From NCBI GenBank assembly GCA_015039365.1, contig WION01000011.1, forward strand, positions 496,001 through 560,000: a stretch of 64,000 nucleotides of DNA. The letters are read 5' to 3'. The notes below the pieces were generated by a model. That model saw nothing but the letters and a program-made list of their open reading frames with translations, was not told where the DNA came from and made no database searches. This document shows, one piece after another, positions 10,040 to 21,563 of the stretch. Position 1 is the stretch's first letter. Each line of letters opens with the position of its first letter. A program made the translations under genes and the position numbers. Source of the stretch: Amanita rubescens. Lineage: Eukaryota > Basidiomycota > Agaricomycetes > Agaricales > Amanitaceae.

Positions 10040-10870
10040 CTACATCGATCCTTCCTTTTCATCAAATTGAGTAGAAGCAGTGTCGATTGTTCTAATAGGC
10101 CCCTTGAACCAATACTTTCCACCATATTTTGGGAAGTAGAAGTATATCGTCGCGAGGATCAGTACACCGCCTGTCGAATGTAGTGAGTTATCAATGGTAC
10201 GGCGAGTGGGTATCAGAACGTACCGAAGACAACAACTGCATAGTTCATGCTTTGCGCTCCAGGATTCGGATACGAGGGAAAAAGGAAAACAACTAACACG
10301 AGCGTCATGAAAGACACTGCTACGACTGCGATGGGTAAGCTCTTTATGGAATTTACGTGAGGAGAAAGCAGACGACGTGAAAAAGTCTATATACGAACGA
10401 ATTTGCCTAGATGGAATGGTCCGCGAGGGATCTTTTTTTCTCCCCCTCCAAGGTGTCTAGCAGTTATGGGAATAGAGTAGGCCATGTATTGCGCGATGAC
10501 GGAGAGGGAGAATACAGCGCCAATCGCATTTGGACCTGCAAAGGATAAGAGGCCCAAGAGCAGGGCTATTGTTGCTGCAAACCATACACATCGGACTGGA
10601 GCATGCACGCGATGGTTGACGTTGTAGAGCCAGCTGGACAAAGGGAACCCGCCATCCCGGGAAAAGGCGAATATTTGCCTAGATGTAGCTGTAAGCTGGC
10701 AAGTGGGTGGATGCGAGTGAGGAATGCTGCGAATCGAGGAGGAGAGGGAGGGGGAGACTCACAACACTTGATCCCATTGCGAACCTAAATGCATCAATAT
10801 AGAGATAGAGTCATTTTTGGTCGTAACGTACTGTAGAACGACAATAAAGCCCCATACGACTAGTGTCCCC
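10040..10870 (-). pseudogene. GABA/amino-acid permease copy A, 3' part
   Basis: This is the C-terminal half of an APC-superfamily permease of the fungal UGA4/GABA type. It matches the intact copy at 44852-47184 exon by exon. The exon interrupted by the transposon continues as LVVWGFIVVLQY. Later exons give SSVLTATSRQIFAFSRDGG, the helix run WFAATIALLLGLLSFAG, ITARHLGGGEKK, and the tail YFPKYGGKYWFKGPI ending at the TAG at 10042-10040. On its own this half looks undamaged. The split by the element at 10871-18039 and a deletion in the other half make the gene non-functional. Confidence 0.85.
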
Positions 10871-10876
10871 CCGGTG

Positions 10877-10903
10877 ACGAGAAAAGTGCGCTGGTAGGTG
10901 CAC
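10877..10903 (+). repeat. MULE left terminal inverted repeat
   Basis: The repeat begins ACGAGAAAAGTGCGCTGGTA and ends GGTGCAC. It is the exact reverse complement of 18008-18034. It lies 6 bases inside the left target duplication (10863-10870). Further GGTGCAC/GCGCACC motifs follow up to about 10985. Confidence 0.9.
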
Positions 10904-11009
10904 TTGCCATTTTGCGCACTTGGTGCACGAAATCGGCGCACCTCAGGTGCACACATTAGATCGGTGCACCAAAGGCTCGCGTGCACGTGACTAAGACGCG
11001 CCCTGTACA

Positions 11010-11930
11010 CGTTTTTCTCTTGACGCCCCCTGCGCCCAATCTGACGCGTTCTTTTTCATCTGCCGCCCGGATCTCGCCCCTCGCGTTGCTCGCATTAGCC
11101 TTAACTCCATGAGTATGGCCTGCTCACTTTGGCTGCGCGGGCGAATTCGCGCGCCTGTGGGCGTCTCATGACGGTTGGCAAGAGTCGACTTCCCTCAACT
11201 TCAAGTCCCATTGGGTCAACTCGAGGTGCGAAAATTCATATTCAGGAGCTAGACGTTCCATCGCTCCCAGGACCTAGACTCTCGTGTCGTCCTTTCTCAA
11301 GCTATAAACACTCACTAGTCCTTGTAGCTGTATATAATCAACCTTTTCGCGTCCTACCGTCCTTCACCCCTGCACGGCCATAGCACTCATTCGTGATAAT
11401 CCAGTGGGCCGAATGGTGAGCCATAGGCATCTTCTTGATGTCACTGTTCTTCACTGTGAATGTTAGGCTGTTCTTGTTACCAGTGCCTGCGTCGCCGCAT
11501 TACAGGACAAGCGAAGCGTCTGGTGGTCTACGGTGGCGACCCTGACACCATGACTCATCAGTTCTGCCCAGCAATGGATGCGGCGTAGCAGCTACCTGGC
11601 CTCTGTAGTTCTCGTGCTCACTATTACACCGTCCCATTGCCTTGGCCAATAGCCGGGTGAGCTCCCAGGCCGGTGTGCCTGTGCAGATGGGTTACAAGCT
11701 GAGGTGGTGTACTACTGGTTCCCAAAGCATAGTTTCGAGCGCTCTGGATCTAGCTTGAATGCTGCCCAAATCTGCTGCCACCTGCCAACCAACAGACAAC
11801 CTGGGGTGCTCTCTTGGCCACCCTCTCATCGTTCTCTCACTCACCTACTAGTCCACACAGCATATGTAAACTAGTAAAATACATCCATTTTCCCGTCAAT
11901 ACCACACCTGGGCCAAACTTAACCATACTG
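11010..11930. other. Transposon interior, non-coding
   Basis: This stretch between the left subterminal repeats and a second GGTGCAC array has no ORF I can support. It is longer than the corresponding right side, which has under 350 bases between the gene end and the TIR. It may include a later insertion or captured DNA, but no target duplication was found. Confidence 0.3.
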
Positions 11931-11937
11931 GCACACC

Positions 11938-12128
11938 TGTCCGTGCACCTAAACCTCAGTGTGCACCCGTTAGCGCACCATAAAGTGCACCTCTGCACAC
12001 CATAAAGTGCACTGCGCACCTCGGCGCACTGGTCGGTGCACGCCTGTGCACCTGGAGTGCACTGCATGCGCACTCAGGTACACCATCGGCGCACCCTCTG
12101 CACACCTCGGTGCAACATCGGCGCACCA
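11938..12128 (+). repeat. Internal GTGCAC/GCGCACC repeat array of the MULE
   Basis: A dense series of short motifs on both strands (GTGCACC, GCGCACC, TAAAGTGCAC twice in 30 bases) ends about 200 nt before the transposase ATG. The same words fill both ends of the element (10890-10985 and 17872-18034). They are probable transposase-binding sites, perhaps also shaping the promoter. Confidence 0.6.
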
Positions 12129-12325
12129 CTTTTGTACATGATTACTATGGCATTCCGACATCATTGCACTGTCAGTGTCTCCTGGTGCTGCGGCATATAT
12201 GCTCGTTCTATTTATAGGAAGTATGTTTAAATGTTATTCCGTTATGCCGTTTTTCCGTTGCAGCTACTTCCGCCTCCAACTATATTGTTCCAAGCGCCAT
12301 TCTGCTGGTCTATATACGTTGAACC

Positions 12326-15300
12326 ATGGCTTTGGTATGCAAAACTTTTTGTGAATTTTACAACCTCGTACTAAACTCCTGCCAGACCTTTCTAAATCAC
12401 ATCCTGGCATACTTCAAACCTCCAACATCATTATCGCAACACTCAGAGAGGGAAAGCGCAGCTGGCAATGTTCACCTTCCTCCAGGAGATATGGTTCCTG
12501 TACTTCATGACGGTGCAATTATCTTGATGATTATTGAGGCTATAAATATTCTGACTGAGCTACAGGCAAGATCGTCGCATACCAGGTAATTAGACAAGGA
12601 ATACGACAAGACCAGACAGTGGATATAGAGAGAAAAGGCGTGCAGATATTGTCAGGTGTGTATTATCATGCACCGCTTTTTACTCTGTATCTGATTTGAC
12701 TATTTTAAAACACCAGAGAACAGTAGGGAGATTCGTCCACCTTCATCTCTCAGTCAAAATCAGCCCCGGTGGAATGGATGGCCTACTGGTCCCTTGGTAC
12801 ATGACTTTACCTGGACCGATTACAACAAAATGGGTAAAAAAATTATTATCCATCACATCGAAATCGAAGCACAAATATTGGGCGACTCGATGCTGAAACA
12901 CCAGAAGAAGGTCGTCTCTCAAGAATGATTTGCAAGGGCATGATTAAATGCACAAACAGTGACTGCAAACTCGTCGAGCGACCTCTGGTCAAGGATCAGA
13001 AGCGGATCTTGGACCAGCTTGATGAGGCATGTCTCTGTGGCGCTCAGCGTGAAATGGTCATTTGCCCGGTGATTGCTGAAGTTCGAATGTGGAAGGGAGG
13101 CATACGTCTTACCAACAGTGATTGGCATACTCATGAACCTCCTCCCCATATCCTTCATCTTCTAAATGATGAAAAAGAGCAATTTAGGGCGGTTGTTAAA
13201 GCGCACCCAAAGGCAACCCCTCTTCAACTTGTTATTGGGCCTCCAGGCCTTACTGGGCCAGGAGAATCTGTCGCGAAAATTACCCCTGTGCTGCGGAACA
13301 CAAGCCGTGTCAGCTACGAGCGAAGAAACTTTATTCATGAAGAAATTGGAACTGGTGGTGACAACTTCTTCCAAGCTTATGCAAAATGCAAGATAGCGAA
13401 CCCAGAGTTCATTCGACGAGAGGTTCTGGGAGAGGTGACCATTATCTGCTGTCAAACCAGCTTCATGCGTGCTCAACTAGTCCACAATGCAATCATCGAG
13501 GAACCTATCAATGGTATTGTCACTGATGGCGCTCATAAATTTTTTCGGTCAGGACCTTTCAATTATTATGACGTCAAAGATATCTTATTCACAGAATCTT
13601 TCAGGTCAGGACTTCTTATTATCTCGTCAACATATGCAATTGAGATGTCACGGTGGATTCCTGGTCTTTTTTCATATTCAAATGGAGCGACAGCGGCTCA
13701 CTACAAGATCCATTTCTTAACTCTGTTTGAAGGGATTGCAGTGGAGGCTGAGAGTCGGCAAATTGGAGTTACAGATGGACTCTTTGCTGGTGTACGTAGC
13801 GGTGCATGATCCAGAATGCACTATCTGACTGCAAGTACTAGGTCATGGACTTCAGCGATGCCCAGCGAAATGGGTTTAACCAAGCCTTCATCGAATTTTG
13901 GCAGTCGCGAGTTGAAAATACTCGGTCATTGGTTGAACTTGCAAATGATGCTCCCACCCTTCTTCGTGGATGCACGTACCACTTCCAGAAGACAGTGACT
14001 CGTGTAAGCAGGATCAGCCATATTGTTGCACCAGACCGTTCTCAAGAGTTCAAACTACGTTCACATGCACTCTTGGAGGCCAATACAGATGACCAGTTTC
14101 GCAAACTGGCCATAGCTCTCATTCATGAATTTCCTGGAGTGGAAAAATGGCTCGAGTGGTGGCTTCGACCGCCTCATGCTGCCATGCTTTTTAAATCTCA
14201 GCGAGCAATGGACGGTGACATATGGGACTCCATTCCCTCAACAACAAATGCTGAGGAGTCGATCCATAATACGCTCCATATTGGTCATGGGAATGACCAT
14301 GAATTCTTTTCTGGTATTTATGCCCTTGCAGGTCATGCAAAATGGCTTAAGGAGACACATGCTGCTGAAAGGGGTATGTCTTGTTTTATCGGCTGTTGTC
14401 TCTGCCTCTAAAACAACATTTAACAACATTTACGCAGCTGGAATTCCCACATCCTATGGTGCACGCGAACCTCACAAGGACCGAGCTGAAAGGCTTGGTG
14501 TCACCAAACGACCCCGACCACAAGACCATGATTTGGTTGAAACTGAGGAGGAAAACAATGACCGAGGGCGCCCACCTGACACAGTTGAGGAGCTTATGCC
14601 CAAATCCAGGACTAAGCGACAGAAAAAGAAGAAAGCATTTGGTGATAGGCTTCAGAAGGCAACCGATGTCAAGAGACGAGCTGCGTTAAGCCGATCTGTC
14701 AAAGTGGCCAAGCAAGTTGCTCGAAAGCGACTTGAAGGTGAAGATGAAGAAGCTAGATCGCAAAAGGTTTCTATGTCCACAAGCAGAATGCCCTGCTACC
14801 AGTGGAATCGCAATTCGTGTTGGGCAGATTCATCGCTTGTGCTTAGCTATAATGCAGTCATGCATGACTGGCTGGACTTTTCCGTGCTCTTTGAAGCACT
14901 TCCTGTCAACAATCATCTGAGAATACTTCTTGAATGTTTCAAGGGTCGATACGAGTTAGAATCAGTGGCAGATGAACCTCAGCTTCACCAAATTGAGCTA
15001 CTGAATGCTCATCGTGATGTCTTGCGCAAGGAACTTGCAAGGCTGGGTACTATTGATCACCGGAATCCCTATCGCTTCCAGCCATTATGGGTGGGTACTA
15101 TTCAATAATCTTGCTTTGATCAATTAACATTGGATTCAGGCTTGGCTAGCAGACCTATCTCGAAAGGCTGCAGATCAAACATCCACTGAATACAGTGCCT
15201 GTGCATATTTTGAGCTCCTGAAGACGGAGATCCACATTTGTTCAGGGACAAAGAAAATAGGTGGACGCCATATAGAGATTATATCCTCACCACGCCGGGA

Positions 15301-17706
15301 AGTATTGCGACAGCTATCTAAAAATGATCTTGCTGAATTCGATGGTGAGGTAGCAAATTGGTTCCAGTCCATCGTTTCCCTTGAGAGAGACAAAGTCTCA
15401 GTCAAGCATGGATGTTGGCGAACATCCGCTGGGAAAAAACTGTGCTCAGGAAAGCGAGAGGACATCCGAGACCTTGTCCTCTCACTTCCTGTGATTTTAA
15501 TCATTGAAATCGCAGATGATGACATCGAGGCTGACAAACCCTCAAGCTGGAGGTTCTCTGAACATCTATTCCCCTTGCCATTACCCTTGAAAGAGGCGAT
15601 GAACACCGGGATGATTTATGAGCTCACAGGATTGGGCTTTTATAGCAAAGCAAAATCACATTTTATAGCAAGATTCTCAAGTCTAGACCGGAAAGTAGTC
15701 TACACATATGATGGCCGCGCCAATGATGGGTATGCCATGTGTGAGCAAGGTGCCACTTCCTCCTCGCACCTTTCTGCGCCATCGATACCGGTCCCCAACA
15801 GCTACAAAGTTTGCTCAGCTGTCTACAAGCTTCGAGGAGGGACCAACGCACAGTTGAATTTCTTCCACAGGCGAAAGGCAGATCTAGCCACAAGATACCA
15901 TCTCTCCACCGACTCTAATAACCTCGAGATATTGCCAAAGCTCCACTACAAGGAAGTTGGGTTGACCGTGCTGGATCCTGCAGATCGGTCCTGGATATCC
16001 AATCCAATAGCTGCACGTACAAAGGAATATGTCAAAGACACTGTTGCTCAAGTGGAACAACTGAGACCTACCAGTTCTCCCCTTTCTCCTGAATCCGAGG
16101 ACTGGCATTCAGACTTTGGACATCAGCCCAAGGCTCAGACTCCAGTCAACACCAACGTTACTCATCCAGACTCGGGACCTGATGAAGACTTTGAGTTTGC
16201 ATGCCGTTGTGGGTGCATTGGTGATGGAAACCTGCTTTACAGAGGGGAAGAGGATGGTGAGGCGATAAGCTGTGATGTTTGCCATAAATGGGTACACGTG
16301 GCTTGCCAGAGAAATGGACGAGCTCACAACATGATACGTCAAGAAGCATCATTTGTTTGTGATGAATGTGACTTGGGTAACCTAGAGATCAGTCGAGCTG
16401 CAGCATATCGACATGAACGAAAAAGGTAAGTCCAGTCACTAGGCATCAACGGTGAGACATGTCCTTACCAGCGTACAAAGGCTTGAAGATCTTCAAAGCT
16501 TAGATGACCTTCCACCACTTAAAGACCGTGTAAGGGCGGGAACAGGTGCCCTTGCACGACATGGCACGTTCTGGTATCCAGTACGGCTCATTCAGCTAGT
16601 AGCCGGGGTGGGTAGGCAGAAGAACATACTTCGTTGGAAGGTTCGTTGGTGGCGAGGTTGCAAGTTTGATTCCAGGGGTATCAAACATGGTTCAACAACG
16701 GTTGTTTCTTTGGACAATATAGTTGACTCCTTATGGCTGGACCAAAAGCGTAGAAGAGAGATTCGGGTAAGTGAATTATAGATTTATAACATGGAAGGAT
16801 GAGCTTACCAAGTTACCATTTAAGCTTGGTCAATGGACACATCCACGATATGGCTATGATGAGAGCGAAGAAATACTTACAGACCCTTCCTCAATCCCAT
16901 ACACTCAAGACGTCCACGAAGCCCTATCTCCATCAATGGATGTCTTAACAAAACTTATTACTGCTCCTGATTCCTTTGGAAAAGACATCAAGATACCGGC
17001 AAGGGACTATCTCGAAGAAAAGGGACTTAACCTCTTTAGGACTCCTGTACCGTATGTGGGGGGGGTTTCCATGACAGAGCGTGCACAAATTGCAAACTGG
17101 TTTGAGGTGAACATCTCACGGTTGCGGGAACTGCGAGTAATGTGGATCGGATGCCTGCCAAATGCACATGCAATCACCCATTTTTTGGCCGATCAAATGC
17201 AGCGCCGTGCTGTCAAGAAGAACAAGAAAGATAAGCATACGAAAGAGGATTTCATTTCCAGGGCATGGAACTTACAGAAGATGAACATCACGAGCATGGA
17301 ATCTGAGAGCATCTCAAAACATCAAGTTACGGTCGTTGATGTGGATGCAGAATGCTTGGAGGCACTAGAAGAGAGGATGTTTGAACGCTCGAAGACGGCT
17401 GGCCTAGCAGGATATTACCAATGGGGATTGGATGCAGGATACCACCAAGGACACTGGGATCCTTGGGCAGGGACACCGAGCGAGTGGAAGAGAGAAGACT
17501 TTGATGACTGGAGCGAGTCTGAGCTAGAGGTGAGTCACGTTGAGCGCGGACTAATTTGGGCTTGAATGATGTCATACTCTTGCGCACAGCACGGACCAGG
17601 TTTCATCGACGAGCTCAAGGTCAAAGTTGTCGAGCCTGAGCCAGTCAAACAACAGCCCAGACCCCGTCCAATTACACGGTCAAGGATGAAGAGGCGCGCA
17701 ACATGA
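12326..17706 (+). CDS. GCM-MULE transposase fused to USP-like protease and PHD finger (one frameshift)
   Basis: Exons fitted by splice sites and frame: 12326-12512, 12566-12655, 12717-13791, 13842-14373, 14438-15090, 15140-16425, 16472-16766, 16813-17529, 17590-17706; about 1650 codons. N-terminal region: GCM/WRKY-GCM1-like zinc finger (CTNSDC ... CLCG ... CP ... NSDWHTHEPP, about 12950-13145). MULE DDE core: VTDGAH (Asp 13525), VMDFSD (Asp 13848), TNAEES (Glu 14253), with a C..HF pair between. Then a basic linker and a USP-like domain: Cys box NSCWADSSL (Cys 14818), His box KSHFIARF followed by YTYDG. Then a PHD finger (16197-16380, CRCGC ... CDVCHKWVH ... CDEC) and a Trp-rich module (WKVRWWRGC). 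Near 12890 the frame jumps (one base lost or two gained) between GDSMLK and ETPEEGRLSRM, so this copy is probably inactive. Inferred role: transposition; the protease could remove ubiquitin-like marks from host factors. Confidence 0.8.
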
Positions 17707-18007
17707 ATGCTCCTGAACTTCGGTATTAGCACAAGCTGTTATAGTAGTCTAGTAGTACTACTATCATGTTTGTATGCTACGGCGCGCTTTTCTGATACTA
17801 GTCCAGATGTAGTTACTACCTGTATTTCGGACCGCAATTTTGCTGGTAATATAACATACTCCTGGGACCTGAGGTGCACCTCAGTTTTCACCGGCGCACT
17901 AACTGGCGCACCTCTCGAGGATCGGTGTACCTGGGCACCGCCACATCGGTGCACTTATTCAAAATCGGTGCACCTGGACGCAGACAATCGGCGCACCAAA
18001 TGCACTT

Positions 18008-18034
18008 GTGCACCTACCAGCGCACTTTTCTCGT
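18008..18034 (-). repeat. MULE right terminal inverted repeat
   Basis: Exact reverse complement of 10877-10903. It is followed by agccc and the right target duplication GTGTCCCC (18040-18047). GGTGCAC-type motifs extend inward to about 17872. Confidence 0.9.
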
Positions 18035-18047
18035 AGCCCGTGTCCCC

Positions 18048-19352
18048 CTCTTTCCAAACGAGTTGAACAAGATCTGTCACGTATGTTTTCAGAGGTGAAT
18101 CAACCGTTATTGATACAAGTGCTCAACTGTAGCCATGGGTTGACCGATAGGGTTGTTGATGACGTTCTTCAGATCCGTTCCCATGCAAAAAGCCAAAGCA
18201 ACGCGTACGGTATCGCAGTGTTGGCGTTCCTGGCTTCTTCGCTTATATGCACGATCGAATCTAGGAAACCGATGGTCCAAAGTGGAGATAAGAAGCTCAG
18301 AATGAATGTGAGCCCGTTTGGCCATGTAGTTTCTGGCAGATATCATCATTTATCTGGAGGGTTGTAACTGAAGTCTGATTACGATTGGTAAAGTCACTGA
18401 AAGCGTAAGATGGCGTGTTTCGGAAGGGCGTTGGAGTTGCGGCTGGTAAGGCGATGATGAGGGCAAAAGCTAAACTTTAAGTTCGAGTGGGGTAAGCCTG
18501 GTGAAATTGGATGGTAATGAGGTACGTACAGGATGTTGAGGACAATGTAAGGTCTTTGCAAGCGCGCTATGACGGCTGGGTTGAGTGTACAGATCGAAGT
18601 GTGGACAAGAAGGATAGCCAGATATATTCCGCTGCAGAACAAAAGTGAGTGTACGAAAAGACGTGAAGGTGATCGGCGACTGACAATGTTTGCGCCGAGG
18701 TTGCTTGGAACGTCAAATCCGAGCCGATACTCACAGCTGCCATTATTTGTACGGCACATGCCCAATCTGATGATGCTAGAGCTGCGATGTTGGCGATCGT
18801 ATTGCAATCTGTAAGGATTATAGTCAACAGTGAATCATTTGGCGAAGTGAACGCGTACAGGCGACTATCCATGCCAGAAAGTGCTTCCATTTCGGAGAGG
18901 AGAACATGAACGTCCAAAAATACAATCCTCCTGAGGTGGGCGTTGCAGAACCTAGTTCTGCCATTGCGAGGGCAATACACATGAGAAATATGCCGCATGT
19001 CGTCCACTGGACGGAAGTTAATGTACAACTGCGAGCATGAAGATTTATCAGACTAACCCCCCAGATCATGGCTGAAGGTCCTCCATATGGTATTGAGTAT
19101 ACGAGGACAGAGCTGTTGTACATGTATCTGAGCTAATTGACCGTTCACGGTGGACTGGTGGGTACGACTGACGCCATGGATGGAATGAGGCCGATGACAG
19201 AGAAACCGATGCCAAAGACTTCAAGAGGTGTAAAATTGCGTTTTAATTCTATAAAGTCCGGGTGAGGTCGCTAGCTCAGAGTAGAAAAGAGACGGACCTT
19301 GTTTGTAACCTAGACTAGCTAGCAGGGCATCGTCTGTCACGGCCGCCGTCAT
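18048..19352 (-). pseudogene. GABA/amino-acid permease copy A, 5' part
   Basis: Starts at ATG 19352 (MTAAVTDDALLASLGYKQ), then ELKRNFTPLEVFGIGFSVIG, SVLVYSIPYGGPSAMIWG, AELGSATPTSGGLYFW, NTIANIAALASSDWACAVQIM, VIARLQRPYIVLNIL, SIVHISEEARNAN, AFCMGTDLKNVINNPIGQPMAT and FNSFGKRGT. All are hallmarks of basidiomycete UGA4-like permeases. Apart from the transposon, the junction near 18201-18206 lacks about 95-100 bases present in copy B (a membrane helix end, an intron and the next exon start). The frame changes there, so the gene has two independent lesions. Confidence 0.85.
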
Positions 19353-19476
19353 GGTAGGAGGTCTAAAATGTAAAATCTCGCGCTCCGAATTAGCAGCATG
19401 ATGGACAGATACTTATAGCTTAGTTTCGAACCAAGCTAAGTTCAGCGCCCATTACGTAATGTAATGTCACACTACA
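19353..19476. promoter_or_regulatory. Divergent promoter between permease copy A and F-box gene
   Basis: Only 124 bases separate the two start codons (19352 minus, 19477 plus), so both promoters must share it. A short inverted motif (AGCTTAG ... CTAAGTT) lies at about 19417-19442. No clear TATA box is seen. Confidence 0.4.
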
Positions 19477-20925
19477 ATGACTCGCATCATCGACCTGCCC
19501 ACAGAGGTTTTAACCGAAATTCTGTACAAATGCGACAATCCATCCACATTGGCACAAACCTGCAAAAAATTCGCTTCCATCGCATACTCTACACCATCAC
19601 TTTGGTCCACCGTGTGCCTTTTTCAACGCCACTTCACTCCTGACGGACCCTTTCATCTTCGCGCGAGGCTTTTGCGGGCGAGGGGCGCGCCACTCTATGT
19701 GAGTGTAGGACTCGTTACAGGATACACGGACAACGTTTCTGCTCTGTGCAAAGCAATAGCGGAGCATAACGCCCAAATTTCCTGCTTTTTGCTCACTGCG
19801 CCGACAACCATGGCGGCCGGCGGTGTTATCAGCGACATCTTTCCAACAGCAGAGACGTTCCCAGCCCTCGAGATTCTTTCCGTACTGTCAATGCGCGAGT
19901 CACCTGTGCGATCGATAGCTATCTGGCCGCAGCTGGACTTGGTGCTCACCAGCGCCACTACCCTATTCCCCAACTTGCGTCATCTCTTTATGAACAGCTT
20001 TTACGACTCTGTGCCTATGTTACCTCCCTCTGCTTCATTTTCCCACCTGAGCACACTCGCTCTCGAGGGTTCGCGCGAACAAGACATTCCTGACCCTCTG
20101 CTCATCGCCGCGCTTCTCAATTGCACGCCACAATTGGAATCTCTGTGGATGAAGCACCATTTCGGGGAGAACTTTGAAGATTTGGTGACTCACCCCATAG
20201 CTTATAGAACTATAAAGGGACGATCGGGTATTTCGCTCAACATTCAACTACCGAGATTGAAGCATTTGGCGGTATCTGTGCCTGGGGTAGCGTGTGATTT
20301 GATCGCGTGTATCACAGCACCCGCATTAGAAGATTTGCATATGGATGCTACACGTGGGCCACGCCACGATGGGGAGTGGGTTTCGTATACCTGGAGCAGA
20401 TGGGAAACAGAATCGGTCCATGGCGCGATACACCTCCTAGCATCAAGGTGTCCGGGTGTCAAGCGGTTTGCGATGACGCACGTATGTTTGGCGCGAACCG
20501 GGTGGGAGTGGTTATTCTTTGGTGATGAAGGGAGAGGGCCGCCGTTTCCAAAGCTGGAGTGCATTGCACTTCATGAGCTGCGTAGGCGGAATGCGGTGTG
20601 TGATTCGTGGGATGGGTTTGATGACAAGTTGTTGGAGAGGTTTGCCCGTGAACCAAGGATTCCACTCAGGAGGCTTGTTTTCTTGAACTGCGACTTTCCG
20701 TTGAGTGGATCTGCAATCACTGAGGCATTTCGGTCAGGTGGGGTGAAAGAGTTGGAATGTGACATGAATGTGCCGCAGTGGGAGGATGTTGAGGGCAAAT
20801 TGACCAAGTGGAGGGAGCTTTCGGACGAACTCGGTGTCTCTATAAGGTCCTGGTATACATGCCAACCAGACAGATGGTGGACGAATGGACATGATATTGA
20901 TCCTACGGATGGAAGCGCGTATTAG
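19477..20925 (+). CDS. F-box protein, single exon
   Basis: This 482-residue intronless ORF begins at the ATG at 19477. The N-terminus MTRIIDLPTEVLTEILYKCDNPSTLAQTCKKFASIAYSTPSLW is an F-box-like helix set (LP.EVL.EIL ... L..TCK.F). The rest has leucine-rich spacing (LPRLKHLAVS, FPKLECIALHEL) as in the divergent LRR F-box proteins that are expanded in Agaricomycetes. Expected role: substrate adaptor of an SCF ubiquitin ligase through Skp1. Length fits the family. It runs divergently from permease copy A and convergently with the SET gene. No damage is visible. Confidence 0.85.
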   Translation: MTRIIDLPTEVLTEILYKCDNPSTLAQTCKKFASIAYSTPSLWSTVCLFQRHFTPDGPFHLRARLLRARGAPLYVSVGLVTGYTDNVSALCKAIAEHNAQISCFLLTAPTTMAAGGVISDIFPTAETFPALEILSVLSMRESPVRSIAIWPQLDLVLTSATTLFPNLRHLFMNSFYDSVPMLPPSASFSHLSTLALEGSREQDIPDPLLIAALLNCTPQLESLWMKHHFGENFEDLVTHPIAYRTIKGRSGISLNIQLPRLKHLAVSVPGVACDLIACITAPALEDLHMDATRGPRHDGEWVSYTWSRWETESVHGAIHLLASRCPGVKRFAMTHVCLARTGWEWLFFGDEGRGPPFPKLECIALHELRRRNAVCDSWDGFDDKLLERFAREPRIPLRRLVFLNCDFPLSGSAITEAFRSGGVKELECDMNVPQWEDVEGKLTKWRELSDELGVSIRSWYTCQPDRWWTNGHDIDPTDGSAY

Positions 20926-21563
20926 ATGCAGGCGTTATGGCACAAAAATACACATGAATGTGATTTCCGCCCCGGCTGATCGGGTTGCCTTCCGACCCGA
21001 CTCTCGCTTTTAGTATACTTCCCGATCACCATCACCACCGGTACCGAAAGAAGAAGACGTGGACTCGTCAAAGCGACCGTTGTCATCTCCCCAACGACTA
21101 CCTCAATCCCAGCCAGCTTCCCCGTGCCCCACAACCTCCCGGGTTAACGAAATGGCAGTAGTTGAATATCCTTACTATGGTCGTGAAGCCGACCGCCATC
21201 CTCGCTCGAGGAAGCTGAAAGAGGAAACAACATTCAGAGTTGAATGATGTACTTGACTGGTTTCCAGTTTGTCACCACTGGTACCTGAGCCCGATACTGG
21301 AATTCCCGATAGATGACGGGAACCCAACTTTTGCTCTTCGATTGGTTCGAGCCTCGTTCTCCTTCGAGTGGTTGCGATAGTTACCTCTCCGCCGTCCTCA
21401 AGCCACTCCTGAGAGCTTATTACGTTTTGTATATATATCCATACACACACACCATACAAATGACCCAAATAGAAAAAAAAAGAACGTCCCTCCGAAACCG
21501 CGAAAGTAAAACAAATAAGGATAAGGTAAAAAAAGAAAAAAAAGTCTAACATCGCCCTTCTCC
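20926..21563. other. Convergent 3' intergenic region
   Basis: It lies between the F-box stop and the SET-gene stop. It holds 3' UTR-like sequence with an A-rich run at about 21468-21545. No gene supported. Confidence 0.5.

Larger units (their letters stand above)
10871..18039 (+). mobile_element. MULE-type DNA transposon with GCM-MULE-USP-PHD protein
   Basis: This 7169-bp element is bounded by an 8-bp target duplication GTGTCCCC (10863-10870 and 18040-18047). Just inside lie 27-bp perfect inverted repeats (10877-10903 and 18008-18034), with 5-6 unmatched outer bases. Subterminal sequence is packed with GGTGCAC and GGTGCGC heptamers. It carries one large transposase gene (12326-17706). It sits in an exon of permease copy A; the uninterrupted paralogue holds a single GTGTCCCC at 45650-45657, in effect an empty site. 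Eight to eleven base duplications are usual for Mutator-like elements and match the transposase type. A frameshift in the gene suggests this copy is not autonomous. Confidence 0.88.

Noticed and set aside
12513..12920. A short intron (GTAAAA...GAAG, 36 nt) to explain the frame change before MICKGMIKC
   Set aside because: Its length is a multiple of three and would not change frame; a one-base loss fits better.
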